Below are positions 27,591 to 37,005 of a DNA stretch of 64,000 nt, piece by piece (the first letter of the stretch is position 1; each line of letters begins with the position of its first letter). The notes beneath the pieces were generated by a model. It saw only the letters and a program-made list of their open reading frames with translations, did no database searches and was not told the DNA's origin. A program made the translations under genes and the position numbers. Origin of the DNA: Anaerolineae bacterium (lineage in GTDB: Bacteria > Chloroflexota > Anaerolineae > Aggregatilineales > J027); the NCBI GenBank assembly GCA_019913005.1, contig JAIOHL010000157.1, positions 62,001 through 126,000 of the forward strand. The letters are read 5' to 3'.

Positions 27591-29090
27591 TTATTCAGAC
27601 AAAACTGGCAAATCATCTGGATTGCTATTCAACCTAAGCGTGTCCGGTTGAATCCAGCCTGTGGTGTCGTCGGGCAATTGGATTTGCAGCCACGTGGTAT
27701 CTTCGGTACGGGCAATGGCAAAGACGGGGGTATTCGCAGCTAAGACTCCGATGCGCTGAAGCTCTTGCGACGGGGTGGGGCGGATATTGATAATGGCAGT
27801 CGTAAAACCAATTGGCATCCAATCAAAGGCGCGTGGATCTTCATTCAACCCATGCCACGTGATCAGATTTCCTGTGCTAATGGCGATGAGTGTCCAATCT
27901 GGGCTGAACAGGGGGGCATCCGAAAGATCATAACGTCCGCGCACCTGTCCACGTTCAAAATCCCAAAAACGGGCTTCAATATCCTGCCTCAGCGTAATCA
28001 GGCTGTTAGAATCTGGCCCGACCAACACTTGATCTATCTCACCCTCGAACCAGAAACGCAGTGTTGGTACCCCTTCAGTGGAAATGGCCCAGTAGCGGGC
28101 ATAACCTTGTGTATTTACCGAAACAGCGCGGGTGCTATCGGCTCCGAAAATGAGCAGACGTACTCCACCGCGATGGTCGGGCAATGTACCGGTTGTTTCG
28201 CCTGTTTCGATATTCCACAAGCGAATATTTTGACCTTCCCATGTCGCCAAAAAACGACCATCCGGTGTGAATTGTAGGTTATCGGCTTGCGCTTCAAGAG
28301 TGCGCGGTTCGGGGATTCGCTGGCGGGACGTATCCCAAATCTGAATGGCGTCACCACCCCATGTCGCTAACCAGCGTCCGCCCGGCGAAAACAAAGCATG
28401 ACTGGCCCCATCTGTTTCTAGCTCGGCGAATTCTTCACCATCGGCAGTATTCAACAGCAAGATATTGCCATCAAAACCCACTACAGCCATCCGGCTAGCC
28501 GCAGCATTCATCACACCTTCCATACCTTCAACTCTTGTTAATACTTCAGAATCGGCGTCAAGCGTAAAGAGCGTGAAAGTATCAAACAAATCATGGGCGA
28601 GCAGTCGTTGACCATCCGCTACAAAATCGAGGCTGAGATAGGGCGTATCATTGACAGGCAGGGTAAAAATCGGCGTGATGTCGGCCCATTCATCGGGTTC
28701 AACGATTGGAGCAATATCATAGAGCGCGATCTGCAATCCATCGCCCAACGTTACTGCCAACTGTCTATCGTCCGGCGACCACGCAAACATGGTGACACCC
28801 GGCGAATAGCCTTCTAAGCAGAATCGGAGTTGTCCCGGTGTTTGGCGGCGGGCAGCGACATTCCAAATGCATAGCGTTCCGTCAAGGCTGGTGGTCAAAA
28901 AAGCTGTGCTGTTGGGGCTAAATGAAGTTTCGGTGATGGGCGCGGTGTGATGGGCCAGCAGGGTCAAAACGCGCAAATTGGCAGCGTCTTCGGCTGTGAT
29001 GCTGCGGGGAGCAGGATTCCCTTGTCCGGCTGCTGGGGAGATCGTGAGGATAAGCAGGGTCAATAAATGGGTAATCATCCAGAATCGCAT
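27591..29090 (-). CDS. Secreted WD40-repeat protein with a C-terminal SH3-like domain
   Basis: 499 residues with a signal peptide (TLLILTISPAAGQG). Residues about 40-430 contain WD40-like blades (HHTAPITETSFSPNSTAFL; DGTLCIWNV; QIWDTS; IRLWNIETGET), probably a seven-blade propeller. The last 75 residues are a bacterial SH3-like domain (INIRPTPSQ ... VFAIARTEDTTWLQI ... GWIQPDTL), often a cell-wall binding module. It is expected outside the cell as a scaffold. Downstream of rplS, but separated from it by a terminator. Confidence 0.8.
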   Translation of the reverse strand: MRFWMITHLLTLLILTISPAAGQGNPAPRSITAEDAANLRVLTLLAHHTAPITETSFSPNSTAFLTTSLDGTLCIWNVAARRQTPGQLRFCLEGYSPGVTMFAWSPDDRQLAVTLGDGLQIALYDIAPIVEPDEWADITPIFTLPVNDTPYLSLDFVADGQRLLAHDLFDTFTLFTLDADSEVLTRVEGMEGVMNAAASRMAVVGFDGNILLLNTADGEEFAELETDGASHALFSPGGRWLATWGGDAIQIWDTSRQRIPEPRTLEAQADNLQFTPDGRFLATWEGQNIRLWNIETGETTGTLPDHRGGVRLLIFGADSTRAVSVNTQGYARYWAISTEGVPTLRFWFEGEIDQVLVGPDSNSLITLRQDIEARFWDFERGQVRGRYDLSDAPLFSPDWTLIAISTGNLITWHGLNEDPRAFDWMPIGFTTAIINIRPTPSQELQRIGVLAANTPVFAIARTEDTTWLQIQLPDDTTGWIQPDTLRLNSNPDDLPVLSE

Positions 29091-29130
29091 GGTCGTTCAC
29101 CTCGCGGTTTTTGATGTGCCCCCATCAACG

Positions 29131-29156
29131 CAAAAAACCCGCAGCGCGGGCGGGTT
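29131..29156 (-). terminator. Intrinsic terminator of rplS
   Basis: AACCCGC (29136-29142) pairs with GCGGGTT (29150-29156) over a 7-base loop. The minus-strand tail is TTTTTTG. It lies 50 bases after the rplS stop. Confidence 0.85.
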
Positions 29157-29205
29157 ATACGCGGATCATGGTCCGATTGCGGCGCAAAAGGAAACCCTCA
29201 TGCGA

Positions 29206-29562
29206 CTACTTATTGCGGTTGACTTTAACCTGTTCTTTCAAACGGGCTTTCTTACCCCGCAAGTCACGCATGTAATACAGTTGGGCGCGGCGTACTTTGG
29301 AATGACGCAGCACTTCAATTTTCTCAATGCGTGGGCTTTTATACAGGAAAGTACGTTCCACGCCAATCCCATGACTGGCAATACGGCGCACCGTAAAGCT
29401 CTTGTCATTGCCACCTTTTCTTAGGCGGATAATGATGCCGGGGAAGACCTGAATACGCTCTTTGCCGCCTTCCACAATACGCACATGTACACGCACCTCG
29501 TCGCCGGGATACAGTTCGGGGAAACCACGATCCGGGGCTTCGAGACTCTTAATCAAGTCCAT
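29206..29562 (-). CDS. rplS: 50S ribosomal protein L19
   Basis: 118 residues, full length. Conserved segments [50 protein letters not shown] and [20 protein letters not shown] are present. L19 lies at the 30S-50S interface. It is usually in rpsP-rimM-trmD-rplS; here it stands alone with its own promoter and terminator. Confidence 0.96.
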   Translation of the reverse strand: MDLIKSLEAPDRGFPELYPGDEVRVHVRIVEGGKERIQVFPGIIIRLRKGGNDKSFTVRRIASHGIGVERTFLYKSPRIEKIEVLRHSKVRRAQLYYMRDLRGKKARLKEQVKVNRNK

Positions 29563-29637
29563 TGTTTAAATCCTTGACGCTAAGTCGGTTTTCTTCAATA
29601 GGTGAGGGACTTATTTTGCAGTCACCACAGCGGCGCG

Positions 29638-29666
29638 ATTGTAGCATAGCGAACAGGGCATTTCAA
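29638..29666 (-). promoter_or_regulatory. Promoter of rplS
   Basis: Minus strand: -35 TTGAAA (29666-29661), 17-base spacer, -10 TACAAT (29643-29638). The leader is about 70 bases and could hold a short regulatory structure, though none is clear. Confidence 0.7.
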
Positions 29667-29681
29667 TGGGGGCATTGGGGA

Positions 29682-29711
29682 CAAAAAAGAAGGGCGACCA
29701 AAGGCCACCCT
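29682..29711 (-). terminator. Intrinsic terminator of the TSP3 protein gene
   Basis: AGGGCGACC (29691-29699) pairs with GGCCACCCT (29703-29711), 9 pairs with two G-U. The minus-strand tail is TCTTTTTTG. It partly precedes the rplS promoter. Confidence 0.8.
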
Positions 29712-29743
29712 CTATGTAGCGTTTTATGGAAACGGGCGGTTAC

Positions 29744-30751
29744 TTATTTGCGACCGTTGCCTCGACCATTACCGCCTTTATTTCCATTGTTCCCCTTATT
29801 GCCGTTGTTCCCATTCCCATTGTTGCCGTTGCCATTTCCATTGCCGTTATTGCCGTTCCCATTGCCATTGTTCTGATTACCGGCTCCGGCGGTAGAGGTA
29901 TCTGCATCTTCGTCATCATCATTATGATGGCGACCCGAAATAACACGACCCGGTGCTAACTCACTAGGATGCACATCGTAGTCTTTTAGGATATTGCCCC
30001 AACCTTCGCCGCCTGCCTTTAGGTCAAGCAGTTCTTGTGGGTCTACCTCAGCTTGTTCACCGAGCAGCAGAGCGCGTGCAATCTCACCGAAGCCAAAGCC
30101 GTCGCAGTGCCAGCCTATGATGGTGTTATAGTCCACGTCAAATTCTTCGGATAGGGCTGTCGCAACTGGGTGATTGGATCGCCCACAGGTTTCTTCTTCA
30201 TCGTCCTCTTCATCGTCGCAGAGATCGCCGACACCATCGGCATCGGTATCCAGTTGGTCAGCATTGGCGACTTCGGGGCAGTTGTCGAGGCTATCCACCA
30301 CACCATCCTCATCGGTGTCCAGCAAGTCAGGGTCACAGAGATCACCGACACCATCGCCATCGGTATCCAGTTGATCGGGATTGGGGTCTTCGGGGCAATT
30401 GTCCTCTGTATCTAGGACACCATCTTCATCAAGGTCGGTCACAATCTCAAAGCTAATGACCTGAATCGTATCATCATTGAGCAAATACCCGGTGATGCTC
30501 ACGGTCATGCCGACTTCAAGTTCCGATGGATTAAATGCCCCGGCTGGTGCGATGACGTAGCCATCAATGATGATCTCGTCATCTTCAATGGATTCGACCA
30601 CCCCGACAATTTCAATGAGCACGTCAATTTCATCATCGTCGCCGCCATCTTGTGCCGCGACTGTGGGAACAGGTAGGACAAGAACACTACCGAAGACAAA
30701 GACCATTACCGCAAGTGCTCCCATCCAGAATTTACTATGCTTGGTTGCCAT
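29744..30751 (-). CDS. Secreted Ca-binding protein with thrombospondin-3 repeats and an Asn/Gly tail
   Basis: 335 residues from MATKHSK, which has GGAGG 8 bases upstream. Signal peptide (to VAAQDGG), then an acidic DUF5666-like beta domain ([20 protein letters not shown]). Two TSP type-3 repeats follow ([28 protein letters not shown], with DNCPE spacers), whose Asp ladders bind calcium. A helical segment then has [21 protein letters not shown]. The tail of about 65 residues is almost only Asn and Gly with few Lys/Arg. The tail is probably disordered or cell-wall associated. The function is unknown. Confidence 0.82.
   Translation of the reverse strand: MATKHSKFWMGALAVMVFVFGSVLVLPVPTVAAQDGGDDDEIDVLIEIVGVVESIEDDEIIIDGYVIAPAGAFNPSELEVGMTVSITGYLLNDDTIQVISFEIVTDLDEDGVLDTEDNCPEDPNPDQLDTDGDGVGDLCDPDLLDTDEDGVVDSLDNCPEVANADQLDTDADGVGDLCDDEEDDEEETCGRSNHPVATALSEEFDVDYNTIIGWHCDGFGFGEIARALLLGEQAEVDPQELLDLKAGGEGWGNILKDYDVHPSELAPGRVISGRHHNDDDEDADTSTAGAGNQNNGNGNGNNGNGNGNGNNGNGNNGNKGNNGNKGGNGRGNGRK
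29750..29880. repeat. Low-complexity coding repeat (Asn/Gly codons)
   Basis: Short imperfect repeats of the type CCATTGCCGTT on the plus strand, encoding the (Gly-Asn)n tail of the TSP3 protein. They are in frame and part of the gene. Confidence 0.8.
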
Positions 30752-30999
30752 ATGGATTCCCTCCAATGCTTAAACGATCAAAGATTGTGCTGTTCACATG
30801 AAGGTGATCTCGCCTCAACGCAATCTTTATTCACATAGCCTATACCGACCAATGCCTTAAAAACTTTACGCCTAAATTGTCTAGGTTTTGTTTGGAATTG
30901 AAATCGCATGAAATAGCCCATTTAGTGGATAGATTCTGTTCGATGAATCGGGTAGGGTTGAAGAAGGCTGAAATACTCATCTTTGGATATTGAAAAATA

Positions 31000-31614
31000 A
31001 TGCACGAATCCATATATCCCACGCCCTATTTGCCCGTTCCCCAACCGCGTACTGGCCCGATGCGTCTGCTGTTTTACGGTGGCTTTTTGGGAGGGTTGCT
31101 TATTACAGCGGCTGGGTTGTGGGTGGGCATTGTCCAAAATGAGAATATCTGGACGGCATGGTTTACAGGCAAATTCCCGGCATGGCAGGGGATCGGAATT
31201 GGATTGTTGATCGGCACGGTGTTTGCGCTTGGCATGTGGTATGGTGGGCGCTATATCGAAGGGTTTGCGGCGATCCGGCAAAAAATCGCCCAAGCACTAG
31301 AACTGGAATCTATTTACGGCTGGCACGCCGTCGCCTTGAGTTTGATTGCTGCTGTGCCGGAGGAGATTTTTTTTCGGGGAGCGATGCAGCCGACGTTGGG
31401 TCTGATCCTGACCGCTTTGATTTTTGGGGTGCTTCACGCCATGACGCGGCTTTATTTCATTTATGCGGCGTTGGCAGGGTTGGGGTTAGGACTGCTGGCG
31501 AATTGGTATGGGAGTTTGTGGATGCCAATGGCGGCACATTTTGCCGTCAACTGTTGGTCATTGATGCTGCTGGCCCGGTGGAGTCGTGTTGAGAATCAAA
31601 AAGCACCAACTTAA
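31000..31614 (+). CDS. CPBP-family intramembrane metalloprotease
   Basis: 204 residues with about five membrane helices. The catalytic signature is EEIFFRG (PEEIFFRGAM) at about residue 122, followed by FGVLHAM and MAAHFAVN, giving the two His and two Glu of the CPBP (Abi/Rce1-like) glutamic/metal protease fold. Bacterial members act in protein maturation or bacteriocin self-immunity; no substrate is encoded next to it. A weak ribosome site precedes the ATG. The frame is followed by the tRNA-Gly gene on the other strand. Confidence 0.85.
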   Translation: MHESIYPTPYLPVPQPRTGPMRLLFYGGFLGGLLITAAGLWVGIVQNENIWTAWFTGKFPAWQGIGIGLLIGTVFALGMWYGGRYIEGFAAIRQKIAQALELESIYGWHAVALSLIAAVPEEIFFRGAMQPTLGLILTALIFGVLHAMTRLYFIYAALAGLGLGLLANWYGSLWMPMAAHFAVNCWSLMLLARWSRVENQKAPT

Positions 31615-31638
31615 TTAACCAGTTGATGCTTTGATAAA

Positions 31639-31709
31639 AGCGGGTAACGGGACTCGAACCCGTGTCAACAGCTTGGGAAGCTGTTGTGTTACCACTACAC
31701 CATACCCGC
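31639..31709 (-). tRNA. tRNA-Gly (anticodon CCC)
   Basis: 71 bases on the minus strand. The acceptor stem GCGGGTA pairs with TACCCGC. The D-loop is TGTAGTGGTA, the anticodon stem ACAGC/GCTGT has loop TTCCCAA with anticodon CCC (codon GGG), and the T-arm is CGGGTTCGAGTCCCG. CCA is not encoded. The discriminator is T. Confidence 0.95.
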
Positions 31710-31835
31710 ATTTCACTGCCCAATAGTGTACCTAACCCTGCTGTCGAAGTCAAGTTATTTTGCTGACTTGGCATCCTACCAAAAGACGCTTAATCTTATA
31801 GGTATATTCACTTTTTGGGTAAAGGAAATAGACAG

Positions 31836-33464
31836 GTGAACCGACCTTTCTTGCCTATTTTTTTGGTAATGTTGCTTGCTGTCACGTTTTTACCACTTCC
31901 CATTCGCCCAGCGATAGCCCAAACGCCAACGCCGGTTTGCGCAGACGGAAAACCGTCGCAGTTGGTGGTAGGGATGGAGGCTATTGTTGCTGAGACCGTT
32001 CCCGCGCCATTAAATTTGCGCCAAGCCCCAACCCCGAACGGCATTATTTTACAGGTCATGCCAGCGGGAACTACTATGACGGTTGTTGGTGGCCCGGAAT
32101 GTGATTCGGGCTACACATTTTATCAAGTTGAACTGGACAATGGCCTACAGGGTTGGGCGGCAGAGTCGCTGGGGAGTTTTGATGGCTATTTTCTAATTCC
32201 CAAAGCCGAAAGCCGTCAAACCGAAACGCCGTCCGTTTTGCAAGACCCGGTAGAAATTCCAGTGGGCATGACGTATTTTGCGCTAGGGATAGCTGCCTGT
32301 GCTGACAGCAAACCGACGTTTATGCAAATCAATGGACGAGCGATTGTGTCCCAAAATGTACCCGCGCCGCTGAATGTGCGTACTCGCCCAGTGGATGGCG
32401 AGATTATTACCACGCTGCCTGCTGGTACCGAGATAGGTATTTTGGATGGGCCGTTGTGTGGCGGGGGGCATACATGGTATGAAGTGCTGCTGCCGGATGC
32501 CACAGCAGGATGGGCTTCGGAATCGCTCGGCACGGAATCCTATTATTTCTTAGAGCCACATGGAGCGCGGGTCGGCAAAAAATTATGCGAAGATTCGCAG
32601 CCCAGTTTTCTGCGGGTAGGCGAGCAAGTCATGATTCGGGAAGATTTGCCACAACCGACAGTTAATCTGCGCGAAAGCCCCCCCGAAGGAGCAGTGATTC
32701 TCGGCCTGCCATTAGGTCAGAAAATGATGATTATCGGCGGGCCGGAGTGTGGCAATACCAATACATGGTGGGAAGTCCAATTGGAGGACGGTACGACGGG
32801 GTGGATGTCGGAGGTTTTTGGTCAGCGCAAGGAATATTATCTCGATTATATGCGGGCCACTGCGGGTTTTGGCGAAAGCTGCACAGGCCAACTGCTGAAT
32901 GTATTCCGCCCCGGTGATCGGGTGACCGTTACCCAACAAGCACTATCACTGACCTTTCAATCTGAACCCAATTCGACCAGCGCTCCGATTGGCGATAACT
33001 TTGGCCCGGGTCAACTATTTACGATTGGGGTAGGGGATGCCGTGTGTGATTATGAAAGCTACGCCACATGGATACCCGTTGTTTCAGATGATGCCAAGAG
33101 TGGGTGGGTTATGCAAAGCCGTCAGCTTTCAAAAGTAGATGCTTCTTTGGCCGATGCTTATTTCATTCTCTCGGCAGGGGCGTTTGGCGAAAACGGACGC
33201 CTCATTTGCGCTGATGCCAAACTCAGCCGCTTATCATGGGGTGATGTGGCGATTGTCGAAGTCGGAGTGCGTTTCCGCCAAGCCCATCCCAATGGCACAG
33301 TTGTTTATGAAGTACCGCGCCTCACGATGATTACGATTGTCGGCGGGCCATTGTGCGGCGGCGGTCATACATGGTGGGAAGTACGCCTCCCCGATGAACG
33401 CATTGGTTGGATGAGTGAGGGTTGGGAAGGCGAAAATTTCTACTATCTTGCCCCGGTGCGTTAA
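31836..33464 (+). CDS. Secreted protein with five SH3-like repeats
   Basis: About 542 residues from GTG at 31836, which has AAAGGA 9 bases upstream (preferred over a TTG at 31815). Signal peptide ends ...RPAIAQ. Five SH3-type modules of about 100 residues follow, most with the pattern C-D-x-x-S, LNLR/LNVR, then GP.C..G.T.(F/W)..V and GW..ES. Four modules are close copies (LNLRQAPTP, LNVRTRPVD, VNLRESPPE, RFRQAHPNG); the fourth in order (SLTFQSEPN) is divergent. Paired Cys in each repeat suggest disulfides. Probably a cell-wall or surface adhesion protein. Its stop overlaps that of the next gene by four bases, tail to tail. Confidence 0.82.
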   Translation: MNRPFLPIFLVMLLAVTFLPLPIRPAIAQTPTPVCADGKPSQLVVGMEAIVAETVPAPLNLRQAPTPNGIILQVMPAGTTMTVVGGPECDSGYTFYQVELDNGLQGWAAESLGSFDGYFLIPKAESRQTETPSVLQDPVEIPVGMTYFALGIAACADSKPTFMQINGRAIVSQNVPAPLNVRTRPVDGEIITTLPAGTEIGILDGPLCGGGHTWYEVLLPDATAGWASESLGTESYYFLEPHGARVGKKLCEDSQPSFLRVGEQVMIREDLPQPTVNLRESPPEGAVILGLPLGQKMMIIGGPECGNTNTWWEVQLEDGTTGWMSEVFGQRKEYYLDYMRATAGFGESCTGQLLNVFRPGDRVTVTQQALSLTFQSEPNSTSAPIGDNFGPGQLFTIGVGDAVCDYESYATWIPVVSDDAKSGWVMQSRQLSKVDASLADAYFILSAGAFGENGRLICADAKLSRLSWGDVAIVEVGVRFRQAHPNGTVVYEVPRLTMITIVGGPLCGGGHTWWEVRLPDERIGWMSEGWEGENFYYLAPVR

Positions 33465-34579
33465 TCAAACGGCGAGATATAGCGTGTGGGTCGGTTGCCA
33501 TCCGCGTCGGGGTCATTGTCATCCGAATAGCGATATGCCCCTTCAATGTACGTGGTGGGTTTCGCGGGTTCGGATGCAATTGGCCCTGTGTCATCAGCCA
33601 CAAATTCGTTTGCGGGCGGTGGCGGTGGGATAGAGGGTGGCTCCGGCGCGACAAAAGTTGGTTGTGCTTGGGAATGCTGCTGACGGCTAATGAGTTCAAG
33701 GGCCGCCATGACCTCTTGCTGCGAGATGCGGGTGGCGCGTTGCGGACTGGTGAGTTTACTTAAGACCTGCTGCACCAATAATTCGGTGAGGGGAATGCCC
33801 ATTTCGTGCGCGGCATTTCGGATCACTTGTAATTCAATCAAATCCGAACGGGTGCGGAGGCGTTGGGCCAATGCCTCTTTGGGAATCATAATGTCCACAA
33901 AGGTCTGTTCGGCGACTACCGTGACCCCTCGCGCCGCTAACATTTCCAGTCCGGTATTGATGGAATGGATAATCGCTCCTTCAATCGAACGTTCCTCTGT
34001 AACCTGTACAAAGGAGTGAATACCGCGCATTTTTCGCACGATTATGTCTTCAATGGTGTTGATGGCTAAAGCAATCAGGCCATCTTGGTATTGGTCATAG
34101 AGCATTTGGGCATCCATGTATTGAACGCCATATGGATTGACCGTGAGCACTACTTTGAAATGGACATCAAATAGATCACGGCTACCCGTGTAGACCTGCA
34201 TATCGTGTTTAATCACAAGGGGGTGAATGCGCTTCCATTTGCGGGTCTGTTGAACAGGTTTAATCCGCACCATCCCGCTGGGCAAAAATCCAATGAGGCG
34301 GTCATCCCAGCCTAACAATAAGTGCCATTGGTCGGCCTCGCCGCTGAGATAGACGAGTTTAATAGGCGAAAAGGCCGCTGCTGAACCTAATATGGTAAAT
34401 CCGATGGCAAGGAGGGCAAAAAAACCTTCGATAATGCCGCTATCCGTGAGGTTTTTGCCAATAATATAGACCAGCAGACCCCCAATCATCCCGATTGCAC
34501 AAAACGTGCCCCAAACCTGTAGCAGTCGTATAAATGGACTAGGGGGCATCTGTGGCTGCGATTCAGGTGGTGCAGTCAT
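33461..34579 (-). CDS. Membrane protein with an SPFH/band-7-like domain
   Basis: 372 residues. Two membrane helices (about 18-38 and 48-70), then a beta-rich and helical region. HDMQVYTGSRDLFDVHFKVVLTVNPYG and the following helices with AINTIEDIIVRKMRG and LAARGVTVVAEQTFVDI resemble an SPFH/band-7 domain. The C-terminal 70 residues are Pro/Gln-rich and probably disordered. Such proteins organise membrane microdomains; the match is by pattern only. The stop overlaps that of the SH3-repeat gene. Confidence 0.55.
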   Translation of the reverse strand: MTAPPESQPQMPPSPFIRLLQVWGTFCAIGMIGGLLVYIIGKNLTDSGIIEGFFALLAIGFTILGSAAAFSPIKLVYLSGEADQWHLLLGWDDRLIGFLPSGMVRIKPVQQTRKWKRIHPLVIKHDMQVYTGSRDLFDVHFKVVLTVNPYGVQYMDAQMLYDQYQDGLIALAINTIEDIIVRKMRGIHSFVQVTEERSIEGAIIHSINTGLEMLAARGVTVVAEQTFVDIMIPKEALAQRLRTRSDLIELQVIRNAAHEMGIPLTELLVQQVLSKLTSPQRATRISQQEVMAALELISRQQHSQAQPTFVAPEPPSIPPPPPANEFVADDTGPIASEPAKPTTYIEGAYRYSDDNDPDADGNRPTRYISPFD

Positions 34580-34690
34580 TCAACAAACCTCAAGGCAACT
34601 AAAAACTTGGCATTCTAAAACCTAGTATAGTGGTCACTGCTACTCACAACAAGACAGCATTTTTGGATAGAGGGGCGGTCACGCTCAATC

Positions 34691-34718
34691 TTGAAAGTTG
34701 GGGTTTCTGCGCTATAAT
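34691..34718 (+). promoter_or_regulatory. Promoter of the metallo-beta-lactamase-fold gene
   Basis: TTGAAA (34691-34696), 16-base spacer, TATAAT (34713-34718), 64 bases before the start at 34783. Confidence 0.7.
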
Positions 34719-34782
34719 AGTTGGGTTATGTCGAACATATGTCTTGATTTGTCCAGCGGCACTAGGTTGAAAAGGGGCGTTT

Positions 34783-35421
34783 ATGGATATTACGTGGTAT
34801 GGACATAGTTGTTTTCGTTTGACCGAACGCAACAAGGCGACTGTAGTGACTGATCCGTTCGATGCTGCCATCATTGGCTATAACCAACCGCGCCTCAAAG
34901 CTGATATTGTCACCGTAAGCCACAATTCGCCGGGCCACAATAACATGGAGACTGTGCAGGGCTACAAATATGCTCTCATTGGGCCGGGGGAGTATGAAAT
35001 TGGTGGGGTGTTTATCACCGGGGCGGCGATGCACAATCTGCAAAGCGACCCGCCGCGCTATAACGTGGTGTATGTGATGGATTTTCAGGGGGTCACGGTT
35101 GCGCATTTAGGCGATCTTGATCACATTCCCAACCAATCCGAAATTGACGCGCTGGGGCATATTGATGTGACGCTTGTCCCAGTTGGTGGTGGTGGTGGTC
35201 TCAATTCCAGCCAAGCCGCCGAGGTGATTAGTTTGCTTGAACCCAGTTTGGTCGTGCCGATGCACTACAAAACCGAACAGACTGTGTTATCATTAGACCC
35301 GGTTGACCGCTTTCTCAAGGAGATGGGGGTCAGCACCCCGCTGTACGAAGAAACTTTACGGGTGACATCGGGGAGCTTGCCAGAACAAACACAGGTGGTG
35401 TTGTTAAGCGTCAAGGAATAA
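34783..35421 (+). CDS. Metallo-beta-lactamase-fold hydrolase (UlaG-like)
   Basis: 212 residues. Motifs: TWYGHSCFRL at the N-terminus, TDPFD, the first His in VSHNSPGHNN (instead of HxHxDH), HLGDLDH and VVPMHYKTE. This is the RomA/UlaG-like branch, which acts on lactones or nucleotides; the substrate is not predictable. Own promoter; the next gene starts 4 bases after its stop and is cotranscribed. Confidence 0.85.
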   Translation: MDITWYGHSCFRLTERNKATVVTDPFDAAIIGYNQPRLKADIVTVSHNSPGHNNMETVQGYKYALIGPGEYEIGGVFITGAAMHNLQSDPPRYNVVYVMDFQGVTVAHLGDLDHIPNQSEIDALGHIDVTLVPVGGGGGLNSSQAAEVISLLEPSLVVPMHYKTEQTVLSLDPVDRFLKEMGVSTPLYEETLRVTSGSLPEQTQVVLLSVKE

Positions 35422-35425
35422 ATGG

Positions 35426-35728
35426 ATGATTAAGTTGCTGTTGAGTTGGGACATTCAACCCGGTCATGATCAGGAACATTTTGAATTCATGGTGCAAGAA
35501 TTCGCGCCGCGCCTTACTACATTGGGGGTGATGCCAATTGAAGCATGGTACACCATGTATGGCGAAAAAAGCCCACAAATTGTGGTCGAGGCGATGACGG
35601 ATGATTTACAAACCATGCGCCAGATTATGGCCTCACCAGAGTGGGATGATTTGAAATCGAACCTGCTCAAATATGTCACCAATTACAAGCAAAAAGTTAT
35701 TCGAGGGCGCTCCCACCTGCAACTATAG
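35426..35728 (+). CDS. Small protein, possible dimeric alpha/beta barrel
   Basis: 100 residues, unrecognised. The pattern of a beta strand (IKLLLSWDI), a helix (DQEHFEFMVQEFAPRL), strands (AWYTMYGEKSPQIVVEAM) and a helix (QTMRQIMASPEWDDLKSNL) resembles the ferredoxin-like dimeric alpha/beta-barrel (EthD/DUF-type) family. It is in an operon with the UlaG-like hydrolase. Confidence 0.65.
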   Translation: MIKLLLSWDIQPGHDQEHFEFMVQEFAPRLTTLGVMPIEAWYTMYGEKSPQIVVEAMTDDLQTMRQIMASPEWDDLKSNLLKYVTNYKQKVIRGRSHLQL

Positions 35729-35802
35729 GCGTGGGCGAGTATCACCTCTACCCGACCCGTCTTTAAAGGGGCCGACAATATTCAAGGTAATCCAACTGCC
35801 AT

Positions 35803-35833
35803 AAAAGTCACCTGCCTGTAGGGTGACTTTTTA
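35803..35833. terminator. Bidirectional intrinsic terminator
   Basis: A perfect stem AAAGTCACC (35804-35812) / GGTGACTTT (35822-35830) with an A run before and a T run after, between two convergent genes. It can serve both strands. Confidence 0.88.
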
Positions 35834-35834
35834 A

Positions 35835-36995
35835 TTACAGCCGTCCATCCGGTAGGTGCCCCGCCTTCAAAATTTCGACTTGGGCCGGTGTAAAGGGTGG
35901 CTCAAGTAAGTCGGCGGATTCGTGATAGCAGCGGAACATATCCACAATAAAATGCAACCGATCTGGTAACAGCGCCCAATCCACTGCACGGCTTTCGTGG
36001 GTGCTGTTTGGCGTGGGGTCAATTTTCCCCAACAGATTTACGAGATCGGTTAGAACAAGCTGCTGTAATGAAGTCGGAAATTCAGCCGGAACATCCTCGC
36101 CGAGACGCAGCAGCAGGCCATGTGGCAGTTCGATTGTCATCAGATATTTGGTAATAACGAGATGGGCCTGACGGCGTGCCTCAATTAAGAGACGGTCTAG
36201 CAGCGGATCAAAGGGACTTGGTTTGCCTAAGAGCCGCTTAAAAAATAGGCGTAACTGGGCAAACCAACCGCGATTGGGAAACAGGGCATTGAGTAACTGC
36301 CGTCGAAACTCACTGCGGTCAATCAATGCCGCGTTCATAGCCTCGGCGATTTCCGGTTGCAAACGGGTCTGCTCATGAAAGCCAATCATGATATTTGCCA
36401 GCAGCATCATTTCGGCCCGTGTTTTGAGGTCATTTTCAAAGAAGGCTTGATAGTAGAATTTGAATGCCTGTCGGAGATATTGCTGACCTTCCGGTGGTTC
36501 ACCGGGGCGCAGTGATTCACCAAAAAGCGCGATTTTATCGGCATCAAAAACGGAATCATTGAGACACATATCATAGAACCGTGCGAATTCGCGTCCGATT
36601 TCCTCAAAAACTTTTTTGTTGCCACGCCCCACCGCATCACTGGCTCGATCAAGCGCGGCTAGGGGATTTAATACATCTAGCACCGACTGTCGAATCTCGC
36701 CGTCGTTGCGTTTGGAGCCGAAAGCCTTTGCTTCTGGGGCTATATCCGGTATTACCATCACGGCAGATAGTGAAATCCCCTCCAATGTACGGGCGAAATC
36801 CTCCTTGCGAATGGTTTGGCCTGCTTGTTTGGAGGCCCATGTCGCAAAGGTACACCAATTCGCACTGATTCCAGTACGGGCAGTCATGGCAACCGCAAAT
36901 TCGTGGTAGCACTGCGTAATCTGCAAATTGCGGATGACGGGATCGGGCAGGGCACTCATTTGGTCAATATCGGCGACAGTCGGTAAATTACCCAT
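35835..36995 (-). CDS. Unrecognised protein cotranscribed with the arabinofuranosidase
   Basis: 386 residues from MGNLPTVADI (10 bases after the upstream stop); a longer frame starts at 37103 inside the upstream gene. I do not recognise the family. It is helical and soluble. A conserved-looking segment CYHEFAVAMTARTGISANWCTFATWASKQAG lies near the N-terminus, and there are long helices later with HE motifs (FHEQT). Cys/His/Glu near the start hint at a metal or diiron-like site, but this is speculation. The C-terminus ends DGRL. Confidence 0.65.
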   Translation of the reverse strand: MGNLPTVADIDQMSALPDPVIRNLQITQCYHEFAVAMTARTGISANWCTFATWASKQAGQTIRKEDFARTLEGISLSAVMVIPDIAPEAKAFGSKRNDGEIRQSVLDVLNPLAALDRASDAVGRGNKKVFEEIGREFARFYDMCLNDSVFDADKIALFGESLRPGEPPEGQQYLRQAFKFYYQAFFENDLKTRAEMMLLANIMIGFHEQTRLQPEIAEAMNAALIDRSEFRRQLLNALFPNRGWFAQLRLFFKRLLGKPSPFDPLLDRLLIEARRQAHLVITKYLMTIELPHGLLLRLGEDVPAEFPTSLQQLVLTDLVNLLGKIDPTPNSTHESRAVDWALLPDRLHFIVDMFRCYHESADLLEPPFTPAQVEILKAGHLPDGRL

Positions 36996-37005
36996 GAAAT
37001 TTACC

